Shown here piece after piece: positions 24,815-33,924 of a stretch of 64,000 nucleotides of DNA. The DNA lies in the NCBI GenBank assembly GCA_018780645.1, contig JADMJJ010000029.1, positions 16,164 through 80,163 on the forward strand, written 5' to 3'. The notes beneath the pieces were generated by a model that ran no database searches, was not told the DNA's origin, and worked only from the letters and a program-made list of their open reading frames with translations. Numbering within the stretch: position 1 is the first letter of the stretch; each line of letters opens with the position of its first letter. A program made the position numbers and the translations under genes. This DNA is from Burkholderiaceae bacterium. Its GTDB lineage: Bacteria > Pseudomonadota > Gammaproteobacteria > Burkholderiales > Burkholderiaceae_C.

Positions 24815-25951
24815 TCAGCTCAGCACTTGCTTGAGCGCCCCCAGGAAGGCCACGTTGTCCTCCGGCAAACCCACCGTCACGCGGATGAACTGCGGCAGCT
24901 GGTTCGCCCCCAGCGGCCGGATGATCACGCCGGCGGCCAGCAGTTGCTGGGCCACCTCGGCGCCCGTGCGGCCGGTGCTGCTGACATCGATGGCAATGAA
25001 GTTGGCATGCGAGCGTATGAAGGGCAGACCCAGAGCCTGCAGGCCCTGCTCCAGCTGCACCATGCCCTGGGCATTGTTGCTGCGGCTGCGCTGCAGAAAG
25101 TCGGCATCATCAAACGCCGCCTCGGCCGCGGCCTGGGCCATCGCGCTGGTGTTGAAGGTCAGGCGCAGGCGGTTCAGCAGATCGGCCACGGCCGGGTGGG
25201 CCACGCCATAGCCCACGCGCATGCCCGCCAGGCCATAGGCCTTGGAGAAGGTGCGCAACACCAGCAGATGCGGATGCTCGGCGATCCAGTCGCAGCTGTG
25301 CAACGCGTCCGCCGCATTTTCAACACACGGCAGGAACTCGCCATAGGCCTCGTCCAGCACCACCAGGATGTGGCGCGGCACCGCGGCGACGAAGCGCTGC
25401 AGCGCCGCGGCATCGAGCAGGGTGCCGGTCGGGTTGTTCGGATTGGCGATGAACACGAGCCCGGTGCGCTCTGTGATGGCGGCACGCATCGCGTCCAGGT
25501 CATGGCCGTAGTCGCGTGCCGGCACGCAGACCGGCGTGGCGCCGACCGCATGGATGGCGACCGGATAGGCCTGGAAGGCATATTGCGAATACACCGCCTC
25601 GTCACCGGCCCGCAGGAAGCAGCGCGCGGCCAGGTCCAGCAGCTCACTGGAGCCATTGCCCAGCACCAGCTGCTGCGCCTCGACACGCAAACGTGCGCTG
25701 AGCCGCGCCTTCAGCTGGTGGCCGCTGGGGTCGGGGTAGTTGGCGGCGTCGGCCATCACCGCCTGCATCGCGGCCAGCGCCTTGTCGCTGACGCCCAGCG
25801 GGTTCTCGTTGGAGGCCATGCGATGCAGGCGCTGAGGTTGCGATTGCTTGGCCTGCTCGCGCTTGACCTCGGAGGCCGGCTTGCCGGGCACATAGCGCGG
25901 CAGGTTGCGGATGTAGTCGGGGGCGGTATCTGCGGGATTGCTGAGACTCAT
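24815..25951 (-). CDS. HisC-like class I/II aminotransferase
   Basis: A 378-residue PLP aminotransferase of the histidinol-phosphate/aromatic aminotransferase subfamily. MASNENPLG lies near residue 45, the PLP-phosphate contact NGSSELL near residue 99, FIANPNNPTGT near residue 167 and the PLP lysine in TFSKAYGLAGMRVGY near residue 231. The ATG at 25951 has GGAAA seven bases upstream; an ATG at 25972 would add seven residues. HisC relatives often transaminate aromatic amino acids. Its position after a TPP-dependent decarboxylase-like enzyme and an aldehyde dehydrogenase, and not near other his genes, favours catabolic transamination over histidine synthesis. Confidence 0.85.
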   Translation of the reverse strand: MSLSNPADTAPDYIRNLPRYVPGKPASEVKREQAKQSQPQRLHRMASNENPLGVSDKALAAMQAVMADAANYPDPSGHQLKARLSARLRVEAQQLVLGNGSSELLDLAARCFLRAGDEAVYSQYAFQAYPVAIHAVGATPVCVPARDYGHDLDAMRAAITERTGLVFIANPNNPTGTLLDAAALQRFVAAVPRHILVVLDEAYGEFLPCVENAADALHSCDWIAEHPHLLVLRTFSKAYGLAGMRVGYGVAHPAVADLLNRLRLTFNTSAMAQAAAEAAFDDADFLQRSRSNNAQGMVQLEQGLQALGLPFIRSHANFIAIDVSSTGRTGAEVAQQLLAAGVIIRPLGANQLPQFIRVTVGLPEDNVAFLGALKQVLS

Positions 25952-25976
25952 GAGGGTTTCCGTTTGATGCATGAAC

Positions 25977-27398
25977 TCAGGCCGCGCCTTGCAGCGACTT
26001 GAGATGGAAGAATTCTTCGAGGCCGACGCGGCCGTACTCGCGCCCCAGGCCCGATTGCTTGACGCCGCCGAACGGCGCCAGCAGGTTCAGCGGGCTGCCG
26101 TTGAGCACCACCTGGCCGGTGTGCAGGCGCCTGGCCACGCGCTCGGCATGGGCCAGATCGGCAGACCAGACGCCGCCCGACAGGCCGTACTCGCTGTCAT
26201 TGGCCAGGGCCACGGCCTGGTCTTCGTCCTCATAGGCGATCAGGCAGATCACCGGGCCGAAGATCTCCTCGCGGGCGACGCGCATATCGTTGCGCACATC
26301 GGTCAGCAGCGTCGGCCGCACGTAGGCGCCGCGCTCCAGGCCCTCGGGCGCCGCCACGCCGCCGGTCAGGCAGCGCGCGCCCTGCTCCAGGCCGGAAGCG
26401 ATCAGCCCGCGCACGCGGTCACGCTGGGCCAGCGAGGCCACCGGCCCGAGCTTGACGCCCTCGGCCAGCGGGTCGCCGACGACCCAGTCGCGCGCCAGCT
26501 CGACCAGCATCTCTTGAGCGCGCACCAGCTGGCTGCGCGGCACGAGCAGCCGCGACAGGCAGGCGCAGGCCTGGCCCGAGTTGGCCCAGCCCTGCTTCAG
26601 CGCCACCGGCAGCGCCTCTTCCAGCTTCGCGTCGGCCAGCAGGAGATTGGCCGACTTGCCGCCCAGCTCCAGGGCGACCTTCTTCAAGGTCGGTGCGGCC
26701 AGCGTGGCGACTCGCCGGCCCGCTCCGGTCGAGCCGGTGAAGCTGACCATGTCGACTTCTCTGTGCGAGACCAGCGGCTCACCAACCCGCGCACCGGTGC
26801 CCATGACCAGATTGAACACGCCCGGCGGCAGGCCTGCGGCGGCAATCACCTCGGTCAGCAGGCAGGCGTCCAACGGCGTCAGCTCGCTGGGCTTCAGCAC
26901 CACGGTGCAGCCGGCCAGCAGGGCCGGAGCGATCTTGGCGGTGATCTGGTGCAGCGGAAAATTCCAGGGCGTGATGGCGGCCACCACCCCCACCGGATCA
27001 CGCACGACCCGGGTGCTGCCCAGCACCTCTTCTTCCATCGCCTCCAGCGCGCGGGCGGCAAAGTCCAGGTTCTTCAGCGGCATGCCCAGCTGGGCCATGC
27101 GCGAGAACCACAGCGGCGCACCCATCTCGGCGGTGATCAGCGCGGCTGCCTCCTCGGCGCGCGCCTGCAGGCCGGCGCGGATGCGATCCACCAGCGCGAT
27201 GCGTTCTGCACGCGGCAGGGCGGCCCAGCCGGTCTGTGCACGGCGTGCGGCCTGCACGGCAAGTTCGACGTCCTCCGCACAGCCGGCCGGCGCGCGGCCA
27301 ATGGCCTGCTCGGTGGCCGGGTTGACGACGTCAATCAGCTCCTTGCTGGCCGAGGGCCGCCAAGCGCCATCGACATAGATAAGACTCTTGGTTTCCAT
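25977..27398 (-). CDS. NAD(P)-dependent aldehyde dehydrogenase
   Basis: A 473-residue aldehyde dehydrogenase. Landmarks are the PWNFPLHQ nucleotide loop near residue 148, FTGSTGAGRRVA near residue 222, the general-base Glu in LELGGKSAN near residue 247 and the nucleophile Cys in NSGQACACLSR near residue 279, all intact. The ATG at 27398 is preceded by GGGAG at eight bases; the frame extends 21 codons further but would overlap the upstream gene. It lies 16 bp after the TPP-dependent enzyme, an arrangement suited to oxidising the aldehyde that enzyme releases. The exact aldehyde is not predictable; arylacetaldehyde or benzaldehyde types are plausible. Confidence 0.9.
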   Translation of the reverse strand: METKSLIYVDGAWRPSASKELIDVVNPATEQAIGRAPAGCAEDVELAVQAARRAQTGWAALPRAERIALVDRIRAGLQARAEEAAALITAEMGAPLWFSRMAQLGMPLKNLDFAARALEAMEEEVLGSTRVVRDPVGVVAAITPWNFPLHQITAKIAPALLAGCTVVLKPSELTPLDACLLTEVIAAAGLPPGVFNLVMGTGARVGEPLVSHREVDMVSFTGSTGAGRRVATLAAPTLKKVALELGGKSANLLLADAKLEEALPVALKQGWANSGQACACLSRLLVPRSQLVRAQEMLVELARDWVVGDPLAEGVKLGPVASLAQRDRVRGLIASGLEQGARCLTGGVAAPEGLERGAYVRPTLLTDVRNDMRVAREEIFGPVICLIAYEDEDQAVALANDSEYGLSGGVWSADLAHAERVARRLHTGQVVLNGSPLNLLAPFGGVKQSGLGREYGRVGLEEFFHLKSLQGAA

Positions 27399-27414
27399 CA
27401 ATGGCTCCCGATGT

Positions 27415-29085
27415 TCAGGCTGCGACCAGCGGCTCGCCCAGCGGATTGGGCGGCGCCGCATGAGGGGCCTTGGAGAAGCTGTGGATCAGATGCCAGGCGC
27501 CCGGCATGGCCGAGACCTTGACCTCGATGAAGGCCGGGCCGTCGCTGCGCAGCGCGGCGGCCAGCTCGCTCTCCAGGCCCTCGGGTGAGTTCACACTCAC
27601 CGCCGGCAGGCCAAAGGCACGGGCCAGTGCGACGAAGTCGGGGTTGCACAGATCGGTGCCGATCTCGCGCTTGAACACATTGGCCTGGATGCGCCGCACA
27701 TTGCCGAAAGCACCATCGGCAAAGACGATGGTGACCAGGCGCGGACGGTACTTGGCCACGGTGGCCAGCTCCTGCAGGTTCCAGCCAAAGCCGCCGTCGC
27801 CATTGATGGACACCACAGGCCGGTGCGGATTGCCCAGCGAGGCGCCGATGGCCGTGGCAAAGCCATAGCCCAGGGTGCCCTGGTAGCCCGGGGTGATCAG
27901 GGTGCGGCGCTCGTAGATCGGATACGAGATATTCGACATATAGCCGACCTGGGTCAGCTCGCTGACCAGGATGCCGTTCTCGGGAATCAGCCGGCGCAGC
28001 ACCTGGGCATAGGCACGCTGCGGCTGGATCTGGTCGAACTGCTGCTCGCACCAGGCTTTCACCTGAACGACGGCGCCTTCGCGCGACTCGGCCGGCCTGT
28101 GGCCTTCAACCAGTTCAGCCAGCGCCGCCAGCACCGCGCGGGCATCGCCGCTCAGCGCCGTACCCGGCTGACGCGGTGCGCCCAGGTGCGCGGCATTCAG
28201 ATTCACATAGGCATAGCGGCAGGCGGCCGACGCATGGGTGGGCCGGCCCATGCCATCGACAAAGCGGCTGCCAACAACCAGCACGAAGTCGGCATGGGGG
28301 AACAGGCAGCGGCTGCCCAGCAGTGTGGTCGCCAGCGGATGGCGGCTGGAGATCGTGCCGCGGCCGTTCTCGCTCATCACCACCGGGGCGCTGAGCCGTT
28401 CGGCCAGGCGTTGCAGCGCCTCGCCCGCCTGAGCGGCCAGCGCACCGCCGCCGACATAGATGACCGGGAAGCGCGCCTGCTTCAGGTCCTGGGCGAGCTG
28501 CTCCAGCAGGGCCGGTTCGATGTCCAGCGAGGTATCGCCGACGGCAGGCGCCAGCAGTTCGATATCCGCACGGGCCTGCAGCACATCGGGCGGCACCTCG
28601 ATGCCCACCGGCCGCGGCTGGCCGGTGCGCATCTGGCGGAAGGCCTCGTTCACGAGACCGGGGATGTCCTGCGGCTTGGTCGCCAGCGCATTCCATTTGG
28701 TCACCGTGCCGAGCGTAGTCGACTGGTCGCGCACCTCGTGCAACATGCCCAGATCGCGACCGATATGGTGCGACGGAATCTGGCCCGAGATGCACAGCAC
28801 CGGCGAGTTGCAGGCATAGGCGGTGGCCAGGCCCGACATCGCATTCAGCAGGCCCGGGCCGGGCACCACCATGCACACGCCCTCGCGCCCCGAGGTGCGG
28901 GCATAGCCGTCAGCCATGTACGAGGCCGCCTGCTCGTGGCGGGGGGTGTAGTAGCGCAGCTTGTCGGCCACGTCCAGCAGGCCGTCGGTGGCCCAATCCA
29001 GCTGCACACCGGGAATGCCGAACATATCGCGCACACCCTCGGCCACCAACTGCCTGGCCAATGCCTGGCCGCCTGTCATCTCCAT
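27415..29085 (-). CDS. Thiamine pyrophosphate-dependent decarboxylase/carboligase (acetolactate synthase-like)
   Basis: A 556-residue three-domain TPP enzyme. The cofactor-activating Glu is in PRHEQAASYMADGYAR near residue 50, and the TPP/Mg segment is NGDGGFGWNLQELATV near residue 427, followed by FADGAFGN where many relatives have NN or ND. The middle domain has the usual YVGGGALA. No regulatory subunit gene is adjacent, so it is unlikely to be the biosynthetic acetolactate synthase; a benzoylformate or phenylpyruvate decarboxylase-like role suits the ALDH and aminotransferase that follow. The ATG at 29085 has AAGAGGTGA upstream. It leads the operon, divergent from the ABC importer. Confidence 0.83.
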   Translation of the reverse strand: MEMTGGQALARQLVAEGVRDMFGIPGVQLDWATDGLLDVADKLRYYTPRHEQAASYMADGYARTSGREGVCMVVPGPGLLNAMSGLATAYACNSPVLCISGQIPSHHIGRDLGMLHEVRDQSTTLGTVTKWNALATKPQDIPGLVNEAFRQMRTGQPRPVGIEVPPDVLQARADIELLAPAVGDTSLDIEPALLEQLAQDLKQARFPVIYVGGGALAAQAGEALQRLAERLSAPVVMSENGRGTISSRHPLATTLLGSRCLFPHADFVLVVGSRFVDGMGRPTHASAACRYAYVNLNAAHLGAPRQPGTALSGDARAVLAALAELVEGHRPAESREGAVVQVKAWCEQQFDQIQPQRAYAQVLRRLIPENGILVSELTQVGYMSNISYPIYERRTLITPGYQGTLGYGFATAIGASLGNPHRPVVSINGDGGFGWNLQELATVAKYRPRLVTIVFADGAFGNVRRIQANVFKREIGTDLCNPDFVALARAFGLPAVSVNSPEGLESELAAALRSDGPAFIEVKVSAMPGAWHLIHSFSKAPHAAPPNPLGEPLVAA

Positions 29086-29200
29086 GCCTATCACCTCTTG
29101 TTGACTGTCGTTCTTGAACTGCAGTGAGGGCGATGCGCGCACCAGCGCCGCACCGCCCTGAACCCCGTATGAACCCCTAGATGAAGTGCCCTCAAAAAAG

Positions 29201-29255
29201 TTGACACAGTTAAGGAGTTGCATAGAATCATCGCCAAGGTGCTTAACTTTGTCAA
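29201..29255. promoter_or_regulatory. Divergent promoters with a symmetric inverted-repeat operator
   Basis: In the 338-bp gap between the TPP-enzyme operon and the importer, TTGACACAGTTAAG (29201-29214) is mirrored by CTTAACTTTGTCAA (29242-29255), matching at 13 of 14 positions when inverted. On the plus strand TTGACA is followed after 16 bp by TAGAAT (29223-29228), a good sigma-70 promoter for the importer. The second arm supplies a TTGACA on the minus strand facing the TPP-enzyme operon. A dimeric repressor bound here would cover both -35 boxes; the MarR at 34999 is a candidate. I saw nothing else in the rest of the gap. Confidence 0.6.
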
Positions 29256-29423
29256 GCATACTGGCGGGCAGAAACAGAAAGGCTTTGCGGTATCTTTCTG
29301 GCTGCTACGACGGAACTTGCGAGCGAGTCCAGCAGTCACTCGCGGCACCCCAACAAGGCGCGCGGCCTGAAGTCACAACAGGCCGGCGCAAGCCAGAACA
29401 TCAATCAGACAGGAGACCCGTCC

Positions 29424-30995
29424 ATGCATTCCAGAATTTGCGCCAAACCCCTGCTCGCGGTGCTGCTCGGCGCCGCCGGCCTGCTCGGCAGCGCCCAGGC
29501 CCAGGAAGTGAAGTACGCGATCGCCGCCGAGGTGGCGTCGATGGATCCGCAGTTCGCCAATCTGCCCGGCAATATGATGGTGGCCAAGCAGATGTTCGAG
29601 GCCATCAGCGATGTCGACGGCGACGGTCGCCTGACGCCGAAGCTGGCCGAGAGCTGGAAGCGGGTCAGCGCTAATGTCTGGGAGTTCAAGCTGCGCAAGG
29701 GGGTGACCTTCCATGACGGCTCGGCACTGACGGCCGAGGACGTGGTCTATTCCTATGCCCGCCCGGCCATCATCCCGGTCGGCCCGGCGACGCTGAACGG
29801 CTTTCTGACCAATATCGTCAAGACCGAGGCGGTGGATGCCCAGACGGTACGCATCACCACCGACAAGCCGGTGGCCGTGCTGCCCAACTTCCTGTCGGCC
29901 GTGCCCATCGTGTCGAAGAAGATCTCGCAGAACCTGAAGCCCGAGGACTTCGAGGCCGGCAATGGCGTGATCGGCACCGGCCCCTACAAGTTCGTCAAGT
30001 TCCTGCGTGCCGACCGCGTCGAGTTGGTGCGCAACGAGGCCTATTGGGGCAAGAAGCCCTTCTTCGCCAAGGCAACCATTCGCTTCATCCCGAACCCGCC
30101 GGCACGCACCGCCGCCCTGCTGTCGGGCGAGGTGGATGCGATCGCCCAGGTGCCGCCGGCCGATATGGCGCGGCTGAAGCAGACGGCCAATATCGAGGTC
30201 ATCAGCAAGCCGCTGGGCCGCTATTCCTTCCTGGTGCTGAACCAGGTGTCGGACGCGCTGCCGCTGGCCACCGATGCGGCCGGCAAGCCGCTGACCACCA
30301 ACCCGTTCAAGGACGTGCGCGTGCGCCGCGCGATCTCCAAGGCCATCGACCGCCCGGCAATTGCCTCGCGAGTGATGGAGGGCATGGGCGTGCCGACGCA
30401 GAACCCCATCCCCAGCACCATGTTCGGCTACAACAAGGACCTGCCGGCCGAAGCCTATGACCTGGCCGGTGCGAAGAAGCTGATGGCCGAGGCCGGTTAT
30501 CCGAACTGCTTCACCTTCTCGCTGCTGGCGCGCAATGACAACCACCCGACCGACTCGGCCCATGTGCAGGCGATCGGCCAGATGCTGTCGCGCCTGGGCT
30601 GCAAGGTCAATGTCGAGGCCCTGCCGACCAGCGTGACGATGAGCCGTGCGAACAAGCTGGAGCTGCCGATGTTCCTGCAGTCCTCGGGCGCCGACCATGG
30701 CGATGTGGGCGTGGCGCTGGAGTATGTGTTCAGTCACCCGAAGAACAACCCCTTCCGCAAGGTCAATATGCAGACCTATGACTCGGAGCGCTTCTTCAAG
30801 CCGCTGTACGAGGCCCTGGCCGCTACCGACGACAGCCAGCGCGAGGCGCTTTACCGCGACACGCTGAAGGTGATGCATGAGGAGGTCGGCGTGATCCCCT
30901 CGCAGCTGATGATGGGCACCTGGGCGGTGCGCAAGGGCTTCAAGCTGACCGGCCGCTTTGACGAACGGCTGTACGCCACCGACCTGTCGCAGTAA
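29424..30995 (+). CDS. ABC importer substrate-binding protein, family 5 (peptide/nickel type)
   Basis: A 523-residue periplasmic solute-binding protein of the DppA/OppA/NikA family. A Sec signal peptide ends at about AQAQ (residue 27). The mature protein has the family motif WEFKLRKGVTFHDGS near residue 90 and TAEDVVYSY following it. This family binds oligopeptides, but also opines, nickel-histidine, glutathione or modified amino acids. It starts with CAGGAGAC upstream and is first in a five-gene importer; a strong terminator separates it from the permeases, which fits the usual excess of binding protein over membrane components. Ligand unknown. Confidence 0.92.
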   Translation: MHSRICAKPLLAVLLGAAGLLGSAQAQEVKYAIAAEVASMDPQFANLPGNMMVAKQMFEAISDVDGDGRLTPKLAESWKRVSANVWEFKLRKGVTFHDGSALTAEDVVYSYARPAIIPVGPATLNGFLTNIVKTEAVDAQTVRITTDKPVAVLPNFLSAVPIVSKKISQNLKPEDFEAGNGVIGTGPYKFVKFLRADRVELVRNEAYWGKKPFFAKATIRFIPNPPARTAALLSGEVDAIAQVPPADMARLKQTANIEVISKPLGRYSFLVLNQVSDALPLATDAAGKPLTTNPFKDVRVRRAISKAIDRPAIASRVMEGMGVPTQNPIPSTMFGYNKDLPAEAYDLAGAKKLMAEAGYPNCFTFSLLARNDNHPTDSAHVQAIGQMLSRLGCKVNVEALPTSVTMSRANKLELPMFLQSSGADHGDVGVALEYVFSHPKNNPFRKVNMQTYDSERFFKPLYEALAATDDSQREALYRDTLKVMHEEVGVIPSQLMMGTWAVRKGFKLTGRFDERLYATDLSQ

Positions 30996-30997
30996 TT

Positions 30998-31015
30998 ATC
31001 ATTGTCAACAATGAT
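30998..31015. promoter_or_regulatory. 18-bp palindrome just after the binding-protein gene
   Basis: ATCATTGT at 30998-31005 and ACAATGAT at 31008-31015 are exact inverted copies separated by CA. The element begins two bases after the stop codon of the binding-protein gene. It may be an operator, or the base of an mRNA 3'-end structure upstream of the terminator at 31046. No U-tract follows. Confidence 0.45.
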
Positions 31016-31045
31016 TGAAAGTTTGGCTGTTTGAGAGCGAGCCTT

Positions 31046-31079
31046 CCGTGGCCGGCCTTCTGGGCGGCCACGGTTTTTT
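31046..31079 (+). terminator. Rho-independent terminator between binding protein and permeases
   Basis: CCGTGGCCG at 31046-31054 pairs perfectly with CGGCCACGG at 31065-31073 and is followed by six T residues. It is the clearest intrinsic terminator in the window. Partial read-through would give low permease and ATPase expression relative to the binding protein. Confidence 0.85.
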
Positions 31080-31107
31080 CTGATTTGACTTGGAACGTCC
31101 CGGCCCC

Positions 31108-32085
31108 ATGCTTGGTTTCTTGATTCGACGCGTGCTCCAGAGCATTCTGGTGCTGATGCTGGTGTCCATGCTGGTGTTCATGGGCATCTATGTGGTGGGC
31201 GACCCCACCGCGATGATGATCCCCGACAACGTCACGGCCGAAACGCGGGCCGCGATGATTGCCTCGCTGGGCCTGGACAAACACCCGCTGCTGCAATACC
31301 TCGATTTCGCCCAGCGTCTGCTGCAGGGCAGCCTGGGGCGCTCGTTCGCCACCGGCCTGCCGGTGGAGGAGCTGATCGCCTCGCGCTTCCCAGCGACGCT
31401 GGAGCTGGCCTGCGCCGCGATGGTGCTGGCCACCGTGGTCGGCCTGCCGCTGGGCCTGGTGGCAGCCGTCAAGCCCGAGAGCTGGATCGGCCGCGCCATC
31501 ACCGCCTGCTCCAGTCTGGGCTTCAGCGTGCCGACCTTCTGGGTGGGCCTGGTGCTGATCATGGTGTTCGCCGTCAGCCTGGGCTGGCTGCCGTCGAACG
31601 GCCGCGGGCCCACGCAGTCGCTGCTGGGCGTGCAGGTCAGCTTCATGAGCTGGGAGGGCCTGCGCTACATGATTCTGCCGGCCTGCAATCTGGCCCTGTT
31701 CAATGCCGCGATGATCATCCGGCTGACCCGTTCGTCCGGCGGCGAGGTGATGCTGATGGACTACATCCGCTTCGCCCGCGCCAAGGGCCTGAATGAGCGG
31801 CGCGTCATCGGCGTGCACCTGCTGAAGAACATCCTGATCCCCATCATCACCGTGATGGGCATCAACTTCGGCGGCATCATCGCCTTCTCGGTAGTCACCG
31901 AGACCATCTTCGGCTGGCCCGGCATGGGCAAGCTGCTGATCGACTCGATCAACGCACTGGACCGCCCGGTCGTACTGGGCTATCTGATGTTCGTCGTGGT
32001 GATCTATCTGATCATCAACTTCGTCGTCGATCTGATGTATTCCTGGCTGGACCCGCGCGTCACGCTGGTGGAGGCCAAGGCATGA
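31108..32085 (+). CDS. ABC importer permease, DppB/OppB type
   Basis: A 325-residue inner-membrane permease of the peptide/nickel class. The N-terminus FLIRRVLQSILVL is typical of DppB proteins. About six membrane helices are visible, with the cytoplasmic EAA-like coupling loop around DYIRFARAKGLNERRVIGVHLLKN (residues about 221-244). The ATG at 31108 is preferred over a TTG at 31090. It lies after the terminator and 61 bp before its partner permease; the pair forms the transmembrane channel of the importer. Confidence 0.92.
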   Translation: MLGFLIRRVLQSILVLMLVSMLVFMGIYVVGDPTAMMIPDNVTAETRAAMIASLGLDKHPLLQYLDFAQRLLQGSLGRSFATGLPVEELIASRFPATLELACAAMVLATVVGLPLGLVAAVKPESWIGRAITACSSLGFSVPTFWVGLVLIMVFAVSLGWLPSNGRGPTQSLLGVQVSFMSWEGLRYMILPACNLALFNAAMIIRLTRSSGGEVMLMDYIRFARAKGLNERRVIGVHLLKNILIPIITVMGINFGGIIAFSVVTETIFGWPGMGKLLIDSINALDRPVVLGYLMFVVVIYLIINFVVDLMYSWLDPRVTLVEAKA

Positions 32086-32146
32086 GCAACCGCCCGGCCG
32101 TTCCGAAGGGTGCTCGCACCGCAGTGCGAAGCACGGAGGTTTCACA

Positions 32147-33070
32147 ATGAGCACCACAATCAACAGGCCTGTCAGCCGCCCTGCCAGCAGCCAAGTCAGC
32201 AGCCCGATGCGAGAGCTCTGGCGCGACTTCATCTCCAGCCGCATGGCCTGCATGGGCCTGGCCTCGTTCGCCCTGGTGTTCGCACTGTCGCTGCTGGCGC
32301 CCTGGATCGCGCCGCAGAATCCCTATGACATGCAGCAGCTGAGCGTGCTCGATGCGCGGCTGCCGCCGGGTGCGCAGTCGGGCGACGGGCTGATGACCTT
32401 CTGGCTGGGCAGTGACGAGCAGGGCCGCGACATGGTCTCGGCCATCCTCTACGGCCTGCGCATCAGCGTCTTCGTCGGCCTGTTGTGCACCTTGCTGGCC
32501 TTTGTCGTGGGCACCACGCTGGGCCTGCTGGCGGCTTACTTCGGCGGCGCGGTGGACAGCTTCATCATGCGGCTGACCGACGCCCAGCTGTCCTTCCCGT
32601 CCATCCTGATCGCGCTGATCTTCCTGGCCCTGTTCGGCAAGGGCGTGGACAAGATCGTCATCGCCCTGGTGCTGGTGCAATGGACCTTCTACGCCCGCAC
32701 GGTGCGCAGCTCGGCGATGGTGGAGCTGCGCAAGGAGTATGTCGAGGCGGCGCGCGGCCTCAAGTACTCGCACCTGCGCATCATGTTCCGCCATGTGCTG
32801 CCCAACTGCATGCCGCCGCTGCTGGTGGTGGCCACGCTTCAGGTGGCGATTGCCATCGGCCTGGAGGCCACGCTGTCCTTCCTCGGCCTGGGCCTGCCTA
32901 TCACCGAGCCCTCGCTGGGGCTGCTGGTCGCCAACGGCTATGCCTACATGCTGTCCGGCAACTACTGGATCAGCATGTTCCCCGGCCTGGCCCTGGTCTG
33001 GGCCGTGCTGAGCATCAATACCGTCGCCGACCGCCTGAGCGACCTGCTGAACCCGAGGTTGCGCAAATGA
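32147..33070 (+). CDS. ABC importer permease, DppC/OppC type
   Basis: A 307-residue permease of the DppC class. After a 25-residue polar leader the first helix starts near residue 37; LGSDEQGRDMVSAILYGLR near residue 85 is the family's N-terminal signature, and the EAA loop is at EYVEAARGLKYSHLRIMF near residue 198. A strong GGAGGT ribosome site lies seven bases before the ATG. The stop overlaps the next gene's start as ATGA, indicating translational coupling to the ATPase. Confidence 0.92.
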   Translation: MSTTINRPVSRPASSQVSSPMRELWRDFISSRMACMGLASFALVFALSLLAPWIAPQNPYDMQQLSVLDARLPPGAQSGDGLMTFWLGSDEQGRDMVSAILYGLRISVFVGLLCTLLAFVVGTTLGLLAAYFGGAVDSFIMRLTDAQLSFPSILIALIFLALFGKGVDKIVIALVLVQWTFYARTVRSSAMVELRKEYVEAARGLKYSHLRIMFRHVLPNCMPPLLVVATLQVAIAIGLEATLSFLGLGLPITEPSLGLLVANGYAYMLSGNYWISMFPGLALVWAVLSINTVADRLSDLLNPRLRK

Positions 33071-33924
33071 GTACCCCTTCCCTGTTGGAAGTCTCCAATC
33101 TGCGCCTGCAGTTCGACACCCCGCGCGGCCTGGTGCAGGCCATCGACGGCATCAGCTTCAGCCTGAACAAGGGCGAGATCCTGGGCCTGGTGGGCGAGTC
33201 GGGCTCGGGCAAGTCCCAGACCGGCAACACCATCATGGGCCTGCTGGACCGCGGCGCCCGCATCACCGAGGGCAGCGTCAAATTCAAGGGCCAGGAGTTG
33301 CTGGGCCTGCCCCATGAGCAACTGCGGCGCATTCGCGGCAACAAGATCGCGATGATCTTCCAGGACCCGATGATGACCCTGAACCCGGTGCTGCGCATCG
33401 ACACGCAGATGGTCGAGGCGGTGCTGGCGCATCAGAGCGTCGGCCGCGAGGCGGCCACGAAGCTGGCCCTACAGGCGCTTGAGCGCGTAGGCATTGCCGC
33501 GCCCGAGGAGCGGCTGAAATGCTATCCGCATCAGTTGTCGGGCGGAATGCGCCAGCGCGTGGTGATTGCCATCGCCCTGCTCAACAGCCCCGAAATCTTC
33601 ATCGCGGATGAGCCGACCACGGCGCTGGACGTGACGATCCAGAGCCAGATCCTGTTCGAGGTGCAGAAGCTGTGCCGCGACACTGGCGCGGCGCTGATCT
33701 GGATCACCCACGACCTGGCCGTGGTGGCCGCCCTGGCCGACCGCGTGTGCGTGATGCACCGCGGCAAGATCGTCGAACAAGGCACGGTAGATCAAATCTT
33801 GGACAACCCCCAACACCCCTACACCCGAGGCCTGATGGACGCCATTCCCAGCCGCAGCAGCCGCGGCCAGCGCCTGCGCACGATGCAGCCGCAGGACGGC
33901 AGCGCATGGAGCGCTACGACATGA
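33067..33924 (+). CDS. ABC importer ATPase, DppD/OppD type
   Basis: A 285-residue ATPase of the peptide-importer class. Walker A is GESGSGKS near residue 42, the Q-loop [10 protein letters not shown] near residue 98, the signature LSGGMRQRV near residue 156, Walker [13 protein letters not shown] near residue 177 and the H-loop ITHDLA near residue 216. It starts in an ATGA overlap with the permease and ends in an ATGA overlap with the second ATPase. The family's usual C-terminal oligopeptide/dipeptide extension is short here (about 30 residues after [12 protein letters not shown]) and lacks the cysteine cluster. Confidence 0.92.
   Translation: MSTPSLLEVSNLRLQFDTPRGLVQAIDGISFSLNKGEILGLVGESGSGKSQTGNTIMGLLDRGARITEGSVKFKGQELLGLPHEQLRRIRGNKIAMIFQDPMMTLNPVLRIDTQMVEAVLAHQSVGREAATKLALQALERVGIAAPEERLKCYPHQLSGGMRQRVVIAIALLNSPEIFIADEPTTALDVTIQSQILFEVQKLCRDTGAALIWITHDLAVVAALADRVCVMHRGKIVEQGTVDQILDNPQHPYTRGLMDAIPSRSSRGQRLRTMQPQDGSAWSATT

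Noticed and set aside
24815..25951. Histidinol-phosphate aminotransferase of histidine biosynthesis
   Set aside because: Sequence is HisC-like, but no other his gene is nearby and the operon is catabolic in character, so hisC is not assigned.
27415..29085. Biosynthetic acetolactate synthase IlvB
   Set aside because: No ilvH/ilvN or ilvC follows; the partners are an aldehyde dehydrogenase and an aminotransferase, which point to a catabolic TPP enzyme.
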